A DNA stretch of 64,000 nt. Origin: Hyphomicrobium sp. GTDB lineage: Bacteria; Pseudomonadota; Alphaproteobacteria; Rhizobiales; Hyphomicrobiaceae. The first letter of the stretch is position 1; each line of letters starts with the position of its first letter. Position numbers and translations under genes: made by a program. The stretch covers positions 1-64,000 of the forward strand of contig NZ_JAIETU010000006.1 in the NCBI RefSeq assembly GCF_019744875.1, read 5' to 3'. This document shows, one piece after another, positions 18,815 to 30,144 of the stretch. The notes beneath the pieces were generated by a model, which was given only the letters and a program-made list of their open reading frames with translations, did no database searches and had not been told where the DNA came from.

Positions 18815-20287
18815 TTAGCCTCCGTGCATCGCCGCCAGAAGCTCGGGTGTCGGATAGGAGTCCGCCGGCAGATTGTATTTCAGCTGCATGGCCTTGATGG
18901 CCTGGCGGCTCTTCAATCCGATCAGCCCGTCGATCTCGCCGACGTCGAACCCGCGCGCGGTCAGCATGCGCTGGAGATCCTTGGCCTCGTCGATGCTGAG
19001 TGTCGGGATGCCTTCGCGGCCCCGGCGCATGGGCGGCGCGCCGTCGATGCGCGTCGCGAGATAGGCGGCCGTGACGGCGTAGTTGAGCGACTGGTTCCAC
19101 TGCAGATAGACGTCGAAGTTGGGGTAAGCCAGGAACGCGGGCCCGAAGCGGCCCATCGGCAGGATGAGGGACGCGGGCATCGCATCGGCGGGCAGCGGCG
19201 AACCGTCGGCCAGGGTCACGCCCCACTGGCCCCACTTGGTGCGCGGGTGCTTGATGGTGAGATCTGACTGGTCCCACGGCATCTGGGCCGGCACGCGGAC
19301 CTCTTGCAGCCACGGCTCGTTCGGCCGCCAGCCAAGGTGGGCCATGTAGTTGGCGGTGGTGCCGATGATGTCGGTGGCGTTGGAGAACAGGTTGGGGCGG
19401 CCGTCGCCGTCATAGTCGATGGCGTGCTCGAGGTAGCGGGTCGGCAGGAACTGCGTCTGGCCGATTTCGCCGGCCCAGGAGCCGATCATCGTGTCGACGG
19501 TCATGTCGCCGCGCTCGATGATCTGAAGGGCGGCCTTCAGCTCGTCGCGGAACATCGGCCCGCGCCGGCAATCGTAGGCGAGCGTGACCAGCGAGCGCAT
19601 GATGGGCAGCTTGCCCATGCCGGCGCCGAAGTCGCTTTCGAGCGCCCAGAAGCCGGTGATGACCGAGGGCGCCACGCCGTACTGCTTCACGGCGCGGTCG
19701 AACGTCGCGCGGTTGCGCTCGATCTGCGCGCGCCCGTTGGTCACCCGGTTCGGGGTGGCGAGCTTGGCCGAGAAGTCGAGGAAGCTCTGGGCAAAAAAGC
19801 CCTGGCGTCGGTCGCGGGAGATGACGCTCTGGTCCGGTGTCATGCCGTCGAGAACGGAAGAAATGACGCGCGGGCTGATGCCTTCGGCGGCGGCTTCACG
19901 GCGGAAGTCGCGCATCCAGGAATCGAAGCTCCACGTGGTCTTGCAGTTGCGCGGCGCCGGCGGCGGGGGCAGGCCCTTGGTCGAGACGCGGCCCGGGGTG
20001 CCCGGGGCGGCAGCGGGTGTTGCGGGCGCAGCGGCAGTAGCGGCGGGAGGCGGGGTTGCGTTGACCGGGGCGGACTTGGCGTTGGCTGGGGCGGCGGGTG
20101 GCGGCGTTACGCCATTGGCGGCAGCGTCGGGCAGGGGAGCTGCGGGGGGAGGCGCTTTTTTCTGGGGCTTGGGTTTCGGCGTCTCGGTCGGGCCGAACTC
20201 GATGCCTCCGGAGACTGCGGGATCGTGCGGGGTGGACAGGGCAATCGTCACGGCAACAGCGGCAGCAAAAAACGGGGCAAAGCGCAT
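18815..20287 (-). CDS. Lytic murein transglycosylase, MltB type (GH103), with PG-binding domain
   Basis: Cleaves glycan strands of peptidoglycan in the periplasm. From the ATG at 20287 the 490 residues comprise a signal peptide (about 1-25), a Pro/Ala-rich linker to about 110, a SLT-like catalytic domain (about 115-410) with FWALESDFG holding the catalytic Glu, [14 protein letters not shown] and the [10 protein letters not shown] block, and a C-terminal PG_binding_1 domain (about 420-490). A GTG 33 bases upstream is in frame but would spoil the signal peptide. No lipobox Cys is seen, so it is probably soluble. Confidence 0.92.
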   Translation of the reverse strand: MRFAPFFAAAVAVTIALSTPHDPAVSGGIEFGPTETPKPKPQKKAPPPAAPLPDAAANGVTPPPAAPANAKSAPVNATPPPAATAAAPATPAAAPGTPGRVSTKGLPPPPAPRNCKTTWSFDSWMRDFRREAAAEGISPRVISSVLDGMTPDQSVISRDRRQGFFAQSFLDFSAKLATPNRVTNGRAQIERNRATFDRAVKQYGVAPSVITGFWALESDFGAGMGKLPIMRSLVTLAYDCRRGPMFRDELKAALQIIERGDMTVDTMIGSWAGEIGQTQFLPTRYLEHAIDYDGDGRPNLFSNATDIIGTTANYMAHLGWRPNEPWLQEVRVPAQMPWDQSDLTIKHPRTKWGQWGVTLADGSPLPADAMPASLILPMGRFGPAFLAYPNFDVYLQWNQSLNYAVTAAYLATRIDGAPPMRRGREGIPTLSIDEAKDLQRMLTARGFDVGEIDGLIGLKSRQAIKAMQLKYNLPADSYPTPELLAAMHGG

Positions 20288-20521
20288 TTTCGATCCATCC
20301 GGCTCGTTTGTCGCCGCCACTCATGCCGACCGTTATGGCGCCGTCAAGACAAAGGGCGCCGCGGCGTCCCCTCAGGGCGCGCGATACGCGGCCAAGGTAC
20401 GGTTAAATACAACAATTCCAAAGGGACGCAGGAGCGGGTATGGAAGGCGCGGTCGATGGCCGCCCCCGAGGGGCCCCCAACGCCCTTTTGCCCTGTCTCC
20501 CGAGGTGATAAGCACGCGCGC

Positions 20522-22324
<1,803 letters not shown>

Positions 22325-22343
22325 GGTAAGGGCGCCGCGCTCC

Positions 22344-22898
22344 ATGTCGATTGTCGACGCGAATTACCGGTTTATCGCGGCCGCGCAGGAGGCAAATGCT
22401 CGCATTGCGCAGAGGCAGCAGTCGCTCGCGCTCTACGTCACCATCGTGCTGTCGCTGCTGGCCGCGCTGGTGGCGCTGGGGAATGGGCACGCGGGCAGCG
22501 CGTCACGGGCGGCGTGGCTGCTGCTCGGATTTCCGCTTGCGTCTCTCTGCCTCGTGTTCCTGAACTACAAGTCCGAGGCGGCGCTGACGAACCTGCGGAG
22601 CTTTCTGTCGGAGCTCGAGCAGCTCGGCAACGCCCACGAGCGGCTGCCGAGCTTCAACACGGATGCGCGGTGGACGCTAGCCGCCAACAAGGCGCGCAAG
22701 TTTCACGACATCGCGTCGGCCGTGCTGGCGGCGGGCGCGCATAGCATCGGGATCGCGGTCGTCAACACGGCGCCTGTAGCCGGTTCTGAAACGCTCATGC
22801 TCTCGGCTGTGACAGCGGCGGCCGGTGTTGCGGTCACGATTGCGCTTCTGATCGTGCCGCGCTGGCGGTATCAGCCGGCTGCCCGACCGGCTGCGTAA
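22344..22898 (+). CDS. Hypothetical membrane protein
   Basis: 184 residues with two N-terminal hydrophobic helices (about 28-47, 57-77), a polar helical stretch (about 80-118) and two more helices at about 122-142 and 150-170. It begins 19 bases after lepA and may be co-transcribed with it. No domain recognised. Confidence 0.6.
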   Translation: MSIVDANYRFIAAAQEANARIAQRQQSLALYVTIVLSLLAALVALGNGHAGSASRAAWLLLGFPLASLCLVFLNYKSEAALTNLRSFLSELEQLGNAHERLPSFNTDARWTLAANKARKFHDIASAVLAAGAHSIGIAVVNTAPVAGSETLMLSAVTAAAGVAVTIALLIVPRWRYQPAARPAA

Positions 22899-23032
22899 CG
22901 CGGCTTCGGCCGTCACGCGGCGCGCAACATCACCGTTACTCCGGTGCTAACTATAGCTTGACCATGAAAGGCGGGTTGACCAAACCTGCGGACTGATCGA
23001 TCGTTGTGCTGATCTACCTGTCCGGAGGGCCG

Positions 23033-23479
23033 ATGTCTCGTGACGAGGAGATTGCGGTTTTCCGCCTCGCGGTTCGCAATTGGAGCGAACAGAATTTCGA
23101 GGGTACCGTTGCGCTGCTGGCCGACGATGTCGTCCACACCGTCAACGTGGATGCGCTTGAGATCCCCTGGGTGTCGAGCGCCGCGGGCAAAGCGGAGGTG
23201 GTGGCGAGGCTCCAGCTCATCGCCGCGACCTTTGCGGTCGATGCGTTCGTGATCGACAGCCTCAGCTACGTCGATGGCGAGATCCGCGCGACCATTCTCG
23301 TCTACCACATGCATCGCAAAACGCGGGAGCGGCTGGATACCAAAGTCCGGTTTCGCGTGCGCGTGAAAAATGGGCGGCTCGTGCGGATCGACGAGTTTCT
23401 CGATGCCGCCTACATCGATGCTTTCCAGAGGTTCGTGACTTACATCGAGCAAAGCGCGGAAGAGGCCGGGCTGGGCTGA
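23033..23479 (+). CDS. SnoaL/NTF2-like domain protein
   Basis: 148 residues from the ATG at 23033, preceded by CCGGAGGGCC. The pattern of a helical first third (RLAVRNWSEQNFEGTVALLADDVVHTVN) and beta-rich remainder ending in GRLVRIDEFLDAAY is that of SnoaL-like NTF2 folds, a cone-shaped scaffold used for isomerases, cyclases and ligand binding. The function cannot be narrowed from sequence alone. Single gene. Confidence 0.72.
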   Translation: MSRDEEIAVFRLAVRNWSEQNFEGTVALLADDVVHTVNVDALEIPWVSSAAGKAEVVARLQLIAATFAVDAFVIDSLSYVDGEIRATILVYHMHRKTRERLDTKVRFRVRVKNGRLVRIDEFLDAAYIDAFQRFVTYIEQSAEEAGLG

Positions 23480-23505
23480 GTTTCCCCAGTCCAGCCCGCA
23501 GTTCG

Positions 23506-24786
23506 TTACTCGGCGGCCGTGTCGTAGGCGTCGGCCTCAAGCATCGGCAATGACAGCGCATCGATCTCTTCGAGCACCTTGCCCGCGATGCCCTGCACGT
23601 CGCCGTACATGCCGGCGGTCGAGTCGACGACGATGCGGATCTGTGCCTCGCGCTTCGCCCACTGCTTGGTCATCCATTTGCGCTCGCGGTCGAGATCCGC
23701 CTGCATGTCGTTGAACTTCTCGATGATCGCTTCGACGCGGTGACGGAAACGGGGGCCGGTGAGGTAGTCGTACACCAGCTCCATCTTCGTCTCCTGGCCT
23801 TCGCGGGCATGGCGCGCAGACGCCAATTCCAGCAGCGACTGGCGCAGCGCGAGGGCCACGGGAACCGCGCAGCGCGGCTCAGCGACCCAGACGCCATCGA
23901 TCAGGTCGAAGGCGGTGACGTCTTTGGGCAGGGCGTTGGAAATAATGAGCGCGAAGTCGGCTTTGGCGCGGCGCTGATCCTCGCGGAGCTTGGCGAGCCA
24001 GCCGTCGCTCCAGTTCTTGGTGCGCTTCAACTCCCAGAGAATGGTGCCACACGCCTGGTCGAACGGCCCGAGCACGCGATGCAGCACGTCGCCGCCGAAC
24101 TCGCCCTTCGGCACCGGCTCAATCAGGTCACGTGGGAAGCGGGCGCGCAGCGTCTGCTCGAGCTCAAGCTCCAGGGCCTCGCCCTGCAACTGCTGCGAGC
24201 CCTGCTCGGCCTTGCGCTTCAGGTCTTCGATCTGGCGCTGCATGGAGGACATCTGCTCCTCCTTTTCGAGCAGGCGGAGCTTGAGGCCTTCCTCAGCCTC
24301 CTGCTTGGCCTTGTCGCGCACGGAGGACAGCGATTCCTGCACCTTCTTTTCGATGGTCAGGTCCATCTCGCGGCGAGCGTCGTCCAGCTCGCGCTGCTTG
24401 CGGATCAGCTCGGCCTGGGCCTTCTGGGCTTCGGCCAGCTTGCCTTCGCGCTCACGCAACACGCCCTGCAGGTCCAGGAACTGCCTGTTCATCTGGTCGA
24501 GATCGGAGGCTGCGAGCTGCTTTGCCTTGCGGCTTTCCTCCGCGACGATGGCCTCGCGCTCGATGGCGACCTGCTCGGCCACGTGCTCGGCAACGGCGGC
24601 CTTCTCCTTGGCCAGCAGGGCCTGCTGGCGGGCGATCTCGCCTTCGCGCTTGGCGACCTCGGCGTCCTTTTGGGCCATCGCATGCTCGAACTTCTGGCGC
24701 GTGGCCGCGAGCATCGGAGCGGCGAGCTGCTCCGTGAGCTTGATTTCGGTCGAGCAGTTCGGGCACTTGATGGCGGGCTCGGTCAT
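23506..24786 (-). CDS. DUF2130 domain protein with long coiled coil
   Basis: 426 residues. A zinc-knuckle-like CPNC sits near residue 9, a coiled coil rich in Glu/Lys/Gln runs from about 30 to 205, and a C-terminal DUF2130 (about 210-405) includes GGDVLHRVL, CGTILWELKRTKNWSDGW and the KADFALIISN segment. DUF2130 is related to the PD-(D/E)XK nuclease fold; the ELKRTK stretch sits where an ExK active site would be. Cellular role unknown. Often found as a lone chromosomal gene. Confidence 0.85.
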   Translation of the reverse strand: MTEPAIKCPNCSTEIKLTEQLAAPMLAATRQKFEHAMAQKDAEVAKREGEIARQQALLAKEKAAVAEHVAEQVAIEREAIVAEESRKAKQLAASDLDQMNRQFLDLQGVLREREGKLAEAQKAQAELIRKQRELDDARREMDLTIEKKVQESLSSVRDKAKQEAEEGLKLRLLEKEEQMSSMQRQIEDLKRKAEQGSQQLQGEALELELEQTLRARFPRDLIEPVPKGEFGGDVLHRVLGPFDQACGTILWELKRTKNWSDGWLAKLREDQRRAKADFALIISNALPKDVTAFDLIDGVWVAEPRCAVPVALALRQSLLELASARHAREGQETKMELVYDYLTGPRFRHRVEAIIEKFNDMQADLDRERKWMTKQWAKREAQIRIVVDSTAGMYGDVQGIAGKVLEEIDALSLPMLEADAYDTAAE

Positions 24787-25321
24787 GGGTGGTCCTTCAC
24801 TCTGCGATGTCGAAGCGGACTCGCGAATCCTCGATGCCTCAGCGGAACGCTCGTTGGAGCGGGCCGTGAGGGCAAGGGATCCAGACTGTCTGCGAGTCGA
24901 TGTTCTCTAAATGTTCTCACCCTTTCCCCTTCCGGTCAACAGCATTTTGCTGGCCGGGTGCGGATGCAAGCCTGGGCCACGCAGGGCCGCTTGGCGGAGC
25001 ATCGGTTTTTCGCGAGCGGGGCCAGTGGCCTGCCAGTCCGTCGGGGGTGGGCCTGAGAGGCGGATGCGTGCCGTGAGTGCGACGGGAAACCTCCGTGGCT
25101 CGCGCTTGCCGCCTCCCCGCTCCCGGCCATTGCGCCGGTTCATCGCGGTCAATTGTGCAACTTCTCCAGCCGAGGTTTGCCTGATCTGACCTTGTTAAAA
25201 ATCGCTCTCCCCCGGCTCAATCGTGGGGCGGAGGCGGGCTCGGTATCGCGTGTCGTGGCGGCCCCTGCCGATGCGTCAACGCCCTCAACGGGCAGATCAA
25301 AATACAAAGGGAGTCGAAACT
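24787..25321. other. Gene-free region
   Basis: About 535 bases between the DUF2130 gene start and the EF-hand gene without a credible ORF. It should hold the promoters of both. The segment just before the EF-hand gene is relatively AT-rich (caaaatacaaaggg) and gives its ribosome site. No repeat or hairpin stands out. Confidence 0.4.
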
Positions 25322-25621
25322 ATGAGGAAGGTCTTGATTGCGGCTGTGGCTGCTCTCATTCCGGCGTCCGCCGCGCTCGCCGACTGGGCGGGAAGCTTCG
25401 CCGAGATCGATACGGACGGAAACGGCCGGATCAGCCGCAAGGAGTGGGACGCCAACCAGAGCAAGTTGAAGCTCGACCCGGCACCGACTTTTACCGCGAT
25501 GGACGTCGACGTGAACAATGGCGTCGATGAAGAAGAGTGGGCCAAGGCGGAGAAGATGGCGAAAGCCTTCCCCGTGTCCTGCAAGGCTTCCGGCGAATCC
25601 TGGTGCCCGAAGGGGTACTAA
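25322..25621 (+). CDS. Secreted EF-hand protein
   Basis: 99 residues with a signal peptide ending near ALA (about residue 20). Two EF-hand loops are visible: DTDGNGRISRKEW, with a full set of acidic and Gly positions, and DVDVNNGVDEEEW, a shorter, possibly degenerate loop. A C-terminal pair of Cys (VSCKASGESWC) may form a disulfide. It is expected to bind Ca2+ in the periplasm; partners are unknown. The ATG at 25322 follows AAAGGGAG. Confidence 0.82.
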   Translation: MRKVLIAAVAALIPASAALADWAGSFAEIDTDGNGRISRKEWDANQSKLKLDPAPTFTAMDVDVNNGVDEEEWAKAEKMAKAFPVSCKASGESWCPKGY

Positions 25622-25647
25622 GACTTCGGTGTAACGTCCGTTCGAAG

Positions 25648-25672
25648 CCCGGTGGCTTGCTCTGCCGGGTTT
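25648..25672 (+). terminator. Weak terminator-like hairpin after the EF-hand gene
   Basis: GCCCGG pairs with CCGGGT across a 14-nt loop, followed by TTTC. A few bases of T make it a weak candidate. Confidence 0.3.
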
Positions 25673-25805
25673 CGGGCGACGGAGCATCGTGGCGGACCGG
25701 CGGTTCCCTTCGTGCGGTCGCGAGGACGAGGTGTCACGAGTGGGGCGTCACGAGCGGCGAGCTTCATGACACCTGCGATACCTCAAGACACGTCCGAAGG
25801 GGTCG

Positions 25806-28256
25806 CTAGCCTAGGTTCGCGTTGCGCAGTCCCAGATCCGCGTTGCGCAGTCTAAGAGCGTTGGCCACCACGCTGACCGACGAGAGCGACATCGCGGCCG
25901 CCGCAATCATCGGCGACAGCAGAATACCGAAGACCGGATAAAGCACGCCCGCTGCGATCGGAACGCCTGCCGCATTGTAGGCAAAGGCGAAGACAAGGTT
26001 CTGGCGGATGTTGGCCATGGTCGCAGCCGACAATGTGCGCGCCCGCGCGATGCCGGTGAGATCTCCCTTCAGCAACGTCACGCCGGCGCTTTCCATGGCG
26101 ACGTCCGTTCCCGTGCCCATGGCGATGCCGACATCGGCCGCTGCCAGCGCGGGCGCGTCGTTGATTCCGTCTCCGGCCATGGCCATGACGCGCCCCTCAC
26201 GTTTCAAGCGGGCGACGATGGCGCTCTTGTCCTCGGGAAGCACCTCGGCCTCGACGTGCTCGATGCCGAGCGATTTTGCGACGGCGAGCGCGGTGGTGCG
26301 CTGATCGCCGGTCAACATGACGATGCGCAGGCCGGCTTCCTTCAACGCTGCAATGGCGGCGGGCGTAGTGGCCTTGACCGGATCGGCGATGGCGATGATG
26401 CCGGCCGCCTTGCCGTCGATTGCAACGAAAATTGCCGTGGCGCCGTCGCGGCGGAGCGTGTCGGCCCGATCGTCGAGGGATGACGTGTCGATGCCGGCTG
26501 CCCGCGTCATGTGGCTGTTGCCGATGACGAGGCGGCGGCCCTCGACTGTGCCGAGCACGCCTTTGCCGACGGGCTGCTCGAACTGCGTGGGCTCGACGAG
26601 GGAGATTCCGCGTTCGCGGGCTGCCGCGACGATGGCTGCGGCGAGCGGGTGCTCGCTTAAGCGTTCGAGGCTCGCGGCGAGGCGGAGCAGGTCGGTTTCG
26701 GAGAGGGCGGCTCCGGTTTCGATGGCGACGACGCGGGGCTTGCCCTCGGTCAGCGTGCCGGTCTTGTCGACGAGGAGCGTGTCGACTTTCTCCATGCGTT
26801 CGAGCGCTTCGGCGTTCTTGATCAGGATGCCGGAGCGCGCGCCGCGTCCGACGCCGACCATGATCGACATCGGCGTGGCGAGCCCCAGGGCGCAGGGGCA
26901 GGCGATGATGAGCACGGCGACGGCGGCGATGAGCGCGTGCGCAAAGCGTGGCTCCGGGCCCCAGATCCACCACGCGGTGAAGGCCAAGGCGGCGACGGCG
27001 AGGACCGCGGGCACGAACCACGCGGCGACGCGATCGACGAGGCGCTGGATCGGGGCGCGGCTGCGCTGCGCTTCCGAAACCATCTGGACGATGCGCGCGA
27101 GCACGGTGTCGCGGCCGACCTTCCCGGCGCGCATGACGAAGGCGCCGGACTGGTTGGTCGTGCCGCCGATGACGGTATCGCCCACGCCTTTGGTGACGGG
27201 CATGGATTCGCCGGTGACGAGGGATTCGTCGAGCGCGCTGCGGCCTTCCAGGATCTCGCCGTCGACGGGCACATGCTCGCCCGGGCGCACGCGCAGGCGA
27301 TCGCCCAGGACGATGCTTTCGAGCGCGACGTCCTCGTCCGTGCCGTTCGCCGCGATGCGGCGTGCGATCTTGGGAGAGAGATCGAGGAGCGCGCGGATCG
27401 CGCCGCTGGTGCGTTCGCGGGCGCGCAGCTCCAGCACCTGGCCGACGAGGACCAGGGCGGTGATGACGGCCGCGGCTTCGAAGTAGACGGCAACCGAGCC
27501 CGCCTCGTCGCGCATTGCTGCCGGGAACAGGCCCGGCGCGAGCGTGCCGACGACGCTGTAGATCCAGGCGACGCCGGTGCCGATTGCGATCAGCGTGAAC
27601 ATGTTGAGGTTGCGCGATTTGACGGAGGCCCAGCCGCGTTCGAAGAACGGCCAGCCGGCCCAGAGCACGACGGGCGTCGCGAGCGCAAGCTGAATGAGGT
27701 TCGAGGTCTGGCGGTCGAGCGCGTGGTGGCCCCAGATGTGGCTTCCCATCTCGAGTGCAAAGACGGGGAGGGTGAGGGCGAGTGCGATCCAGAGCCGGCG
27801 CGTCATGTCGGCGAGCTCGGGATTGGGCGCGTCGCTCGCGGTTATGACCTCAGGTTCGAGCGCCATGCCGCAGATGGGGCAGGCGCCCGGGCCGATCTGG
27901 CGGATCTCGGGGTGCATCGGGCAGGTGTAGACGGCGCCCGGATCGGCGGGCGGTTCGGCGTCTTCGGGGGTGAGGTAGCGGGCGGGATCGGCTGCGAATT
28001 TCTCGCGGCAGCGCGCGGCGCAGAAATAGTAGGTCGTGCCGTCGTGGACGTGGCTGTGCTTGGCGGTCGCGGGATCGACGGTCATGCCGCAGACCGGGTC
28101 TTTCGCGGTGTGATGCGGGACGCTCGCGGCGTTCGCGCCGTGCTGGCAGCAGGATCCATGGGCGTTTCCGTGGGCGTGTCCATGAGCGCTTTGCGGGGCG
28201 GCCGCCGCTCCGTGGGCTGCCTTGCCCGGCCCGTGCGTCTCGTGATGGTCCGCCAT
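25806..28256 (-). CDS. copA: Copper-translocating P-type ATPase (YHS and HMBD type)
   Basis: 816 residues. A His-rich tail (about 3-50) is followed by a YHS domain (about 52-97, [10 protein letters not shown] and a CAARC pair) and a heavy-metal-binding domain (about 108-134, YTCPMHPEI...CPICGMAL). The P1B core has the actuator TGES, the metal-site CPC in IIACPCALG, phosphorylation DKTGTLTEG, the HP motif SEHPLAAAI and the hinge GDGINDAP. No standard GMTCxxC HMA domain is present. It should export copper to the periplasm. The divergent CsoR-type gene shares its promoter region; AAGGAG precedes the ATG. The last 14 residues are a duplicated heptad, [14 protein letters not shown]. Confidence 0.93.
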   Translation of the reverse strand: MADHHETHGPGKAAHGAAAAPQSAHGHAHGNAHGSCCQHGANAASVPHHTAKDPVCGMTVDPATAKHSHVHDGTTYYFCAARCREKFAADPARYLTPEDAEPPADPGAVYTCPMHPEIRQIGPGACPICGMALEPEVITASDAPNPELADMTRRLWIALALTLPVFALEMGSHIWGHHALDRQTSNLIQLALATPVVLWAGWPFFERGWASVKSRNLNMFTLIAIGTGVAWIYSVVGTLAPGLFPAAMRDEAGSVAVYFEAAAVITALVLVGQVLELRARERTSGAIRALLDLSPKIARRIAANGTDEDVALESIVLGDRLRVRPGEHVPVDGEILEGRSALDESLVTGESMPVTKGVGDTVIGGTTNQSGAFVMRAGKVGRDTVLARIVQMVSEAQRSRAPIQRLVDRVAAWFVPAVLAVAALAFTAWWIWGPEPRFAHALIAAVAVLIIACPCALGLATPMSIMVGVGRGARSGILIKNAEALERMEKVDTLLVDKTGTLTEGKPRVVAIETGAALSETDLLRLAASLERLSEHPLAAAIVAAARERGISLVEPTQFEQPVGKGVLGTVEGRRLVIGNSHMTRAAGIDTSSLDDRADTLRRDGATAIFVAIDGKAAGIIAIADPVKATTPAAIAALKEAGLRIVMLTGDQRTTALAVAKSLGIEHVEAEVLPEDKSAIVARLKREGRVMAMAGDGINDAPALAAADVGIAMGTGTDVAMESAGVTLLKGDLTGIARARTLSAATMANIRQNLVFAFAYNAAGVPIAAGVLYPVFGILLSPMIAAAAMSLSSVSVVANALRLRNADLGLRNANLG
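25816..25857 (-). repeat. 21-bp tandem duplication at the copA 3' end
   Basis: Two 21-bp units (25816-25836 and 25837-25857) differ at only a few bases and share CGCGTTGCGCAGTC. They encode the last two heptads of the ATPase. Confidence 0.7.
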
Positions 28257-28299
28257 GACAGATGCTCCTTCCGTGCTGCAGAGGCGCGCGCGTCCTCAT

Positions 28300-28345
28300 A
28301 TACCCTATGGGGGTATGTCTTGACATCTATACCCCCTGTGGGTAT
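28300..28345. promoter_or_regulatory. Paired CsoR-type operators and overlapping divergent promoters
   Basis: Two 17-bp inverted repeats, ATACCCTATGGGGGTAT (28300-28316) and ATACCCCCTGTGGGTAT (28329-28345), are near reverse complements of each other. For csoR, TTGACA (28320-28325) and TATGAG (28343-28348) have a 17-bp spacer. For copA, read on the minus strand, TTGACT (28352-28347) and TAGATG (28329-28324) also have 17 bp. The right operator thus lies in the copA spacer and touches the csoR -10. The csoR transcript would start at or just before its ATG, suggesting a leaderless mRNA. Confidence 0.7.
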
Positions 28346-28354
28346 GAGTCAAGC

Positions 28355-28633
28355 ATGACAAAGGCGACCAAGACGACAGACCGGCTGAAACGCCTCTCGC
28401 GCATCGAGGGGCAGGTGCGTGGCCTTGCCCGGATGGTCGAAGAAGACAGGTACTGCATCGATATCGTGACGCAAATCGCGGCCGTGCGAGCGGCGTTGCG
28501 GCGCGTGGAAGAGGATGTGCTGCGCGATCACATCTCGCATTGCGTCGCGCATGCGATGCAGAGCGGCGATGCGGCCGAGCAGAAGCAAAAGATTGCCGAG
28601 CTGATGGATGTGCTGGCGCGCAGCGCGCGCTAG
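28355..28633 (+). CDS. csoR: CsoR/RcnR-family copper-sensing repressor
   Basis: A 92-residue all-helical DUF156 repressor. The ligand set expected of CsoR is visible: Cys in YCIDIVTQ, then His and Cys in DHISHCV, on a RLSRIEGQVRGLARMV scaffold. CsoR-type proteins bind operator DNA in the apo form and release it on Cu(I). The start at 28355 was chosen because the frame before it runs through the operator region. It is divergent from the copper ATPase and followed after 24 bases by the DUF411 gene. Metal identity (Cu versus Ni/Co) is inferred from the ligands and the neighbour. Confidence 0.9.
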   Translation: MTKATKTTDRLKRLSRIEGQVRGLARMVEEDRYCIDIVTQIAAVRAALRRVEEDVLRDHISHCVAHAMQSGDAAEQKQKIAELMDVLARSAR

Positions 28634-28657
28634 CTTCAGGTGTTAGGAGACAACCGC

Positions 28658-29137
28658 ATGACGCAGCTCTTGAAGACGATCGATCGCCGCCATGTTCTTT
28701 GGCTGGTTGCATCCGGCGTGGCGCTATCGGCAACGGGGGCGGGCGCGGAAATGCTTCCCAGCGTGCTCGTGTTCCGCAATCCCACCTGCGGGTGCTGCCA
28801 CAAGTGGGTTGAGCATCTGACCGCGAACGGCTTCGACGTCACGGTGCGCGATGCGCCGAACCTCAAGCCCATCAAGGAACAGCTCGGCGTGCCGGCCGAC
28901 CTCGCGTCGTGCCACACGGCGCAGATCGGCTCTTACGTCGTCGAAGGGCACGTTCCATCTGCCGCCATTAAAAAGCTGCTGGCGGAAAAGCCTGAAGGCC
29001 GCGGACTTGCCGTGCCCGGCATGCCCACCGGTTCGCCCGGCATGGAGGGCGATGCGCCGGAAATCTATGACGTGTTTCTGTTCGGCGCGGGTGCGCCGCG
29101 CAGCTTCGGGCGCTACCGGGAAGACAAGCCGGTCTAG
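28658..29137 (+). CDS. DUF411 periplasmic metal-binding protein
   Basis: 159 residues from the ATG at 28658, preceded by TAGGAGA. A DRRHVLWLVASGVAL export signal, possibly Tat-like, is followed by the DUF411 domain with a CGCC (residues about 46-49) in NPTCGCCHKW and a later SCHTAQIGSYVVEGHVP block. Proteins of this type bind copper or related metals in the periplasm. The Met-rich loop GMPTGSPGM fits Cu(I). It probably shares the csoR transcript. Confidence 0.85.
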   Translation: MTQLLKTIDRRHVLWLVASGVALSATGAGAEMLPSVLVFRNPTCGCCHKWVEHLTANGFDVTVRDAPNLKPIKEQLGVPADLASCHTAQIGSYVVEGHVPSAAIKKLLAEKPEGRGLAVPGMPTGSPGMEGDAPEIYDVFLFGAGAPRSFGRYREDKPV

Positions 29138-29146
29138 GGCCGCCGT

Positions 29147-30040
29147 CTAGTATCGCTGCGAAAGCCCGACGAAGACGTTCAAGTCGTCGGCGGCGTCCGT
29201 GACGCCGACGTTGGCGCCGGCATCGAGCTGCAGATTGTCTGTCACGGCGAAGGTGACGCCGCTATCGATCGTGACGACGGTCTCCGCCCCGCTTGCGGCG
29301 CTGCGCTCGACGTACGCCTCGACGTAGAGGCCGATGCGCTGGGTGAGCTCGAAGCTCATGGTGGCCGAGTTCACGTACGTCGGATCGTAGTCACCGGTAT
29401 CGTTTTTCAGGATGTCGATCTCGGTCATGACGCCGAGGCCCATGCCGTGCCCGAGGTCGATTGCCAGCGGCAGGATCAGGCCGCCCTCGACGTCGTCGTT
29501 GAGGCTTGCCAGCGAGTTCGTGGGGATTTTCACGAACGGCATGATCCCGAACGCGGTGCGGCCGCCATCGTTGCCCCAGAAGTTGTGCTTCAGGCGAACG
29601 GTGATGTCGCCGAAGCCGCGCTCGGTGTCCGACGCGCCGTTGCCGGATGTGCGCGTGGAGCTGAATGCGCCGTAGACGATCTGCAAATCGGTGTCGCTTG
29701 TCAGGCCGACTTTGGCGTTGAAGGGCAGCACGTCGATGGTGCTGGACGTGAATCCGGCTTCCTTGTCGCGCGTGTAGGCGACGAGATCGGTCTCGATCTG
29801 GAAGCGTCCGGCATCGACGGTGTAGGGGCTTTCCGTCTTGTCGGGGCGGTCCGTCGACATGTCGCGCAGGCGGCTGTCTGGCGTGGGATTGAAGATCGAG
29901 TAGGCGCGCTTGTCGGTCGCGGACGCGTCGTCTGCAAACGCGTTGCCCGCAGACATTGGGACAGCCGGCGCGACGATCACCGCGAAGGCCGACGCAAAAC
30001 TCATGTTCCTCGCTTGTCGCATCTCTCTCGCCAATCGCAT
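29147..30040 (-). CDS. Outer-membrane transporter-like protein (Phenol_MetA_deg fold)
   Basis: A beta-rich secreted protein. From the ATG at 30040 it has 297 residues with a signal peptide (about 1-36) and a repetitive beta-strand region of the 'transporter' family PF13557: STDRPDKTESPYTV, VGLTSDTDLQIVYGAF and TIDSGVTFAVTDNLQLDAG. It ends in an aromatic residue as outer-membrane barrels do. Starts at 30022 and 30004 are also in frame. The substrate is not known. A Fur-type palindrome lies 18 bases before the ATG. Confidence 0.75.
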   Translation of the reverse strand: MRLAREMRQARNMSFASAFAVIVAPAVPMSAGNAFADDASATDKRAYSIFNPTPDSRLRDMSTDRPDKTESPYTVDAGRFQIETDLVAYTRDKEAGFTSSTIDVLPFNAKVGLTSDTDLQIVYGAFSSTRTSGNGASDTERGFGDITVRLKHNFWGNDGGRTAFGIMPFVKIPTNSLASLNDDVEGGLILPLAIDLGHGMGLGVMTEIDILKNDTGDYDPTYVNSATMSFELTQRIGLYVEAYVERSAASGAETVVTIDSGVTFAVTDNLQLDAGANVGVTDAADDLNVFVGLSQRY

Positions 30041-30057
30041 CGTGTCGTGGCCCAACC

Positions 30058-30127
30058 TGCAAATCATTTGCAAGTAGGATACGCACACGTTCGCGGCGGG
30101 CGCAAGTCAATTAGGAATCATTTGCAA
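30058..30127. promoter_or_regulatory. Palindromic operator and repeated half-site upstream of the transporter
   Basis: TGCAAATCATTTGCA (30058-30072) is a perfect 7-1-7 palindrome. A second copy of AATCATTTGCAA is at 30116-30127, 54 bases away. The 7-1-7 layout is the geometry bound by Fur-superfamily regulators (Fur, Mur, Zur). Two TonB receptors in the window make an iron or manganese regulator plausible. The identity of the regulator is inference. Confidence 0.5.
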
Positions 30128-30144
30128 TAAGAATTCGTCTCGGG

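Noticed and set aside
19304-20521. In-frame extension of lepA by about 400 codons upstream
   Set aside because: The extension overlaps the transglycosylase gene in antisense. LepA is complete from the ATG at 20522 and the extension has no family similarity.
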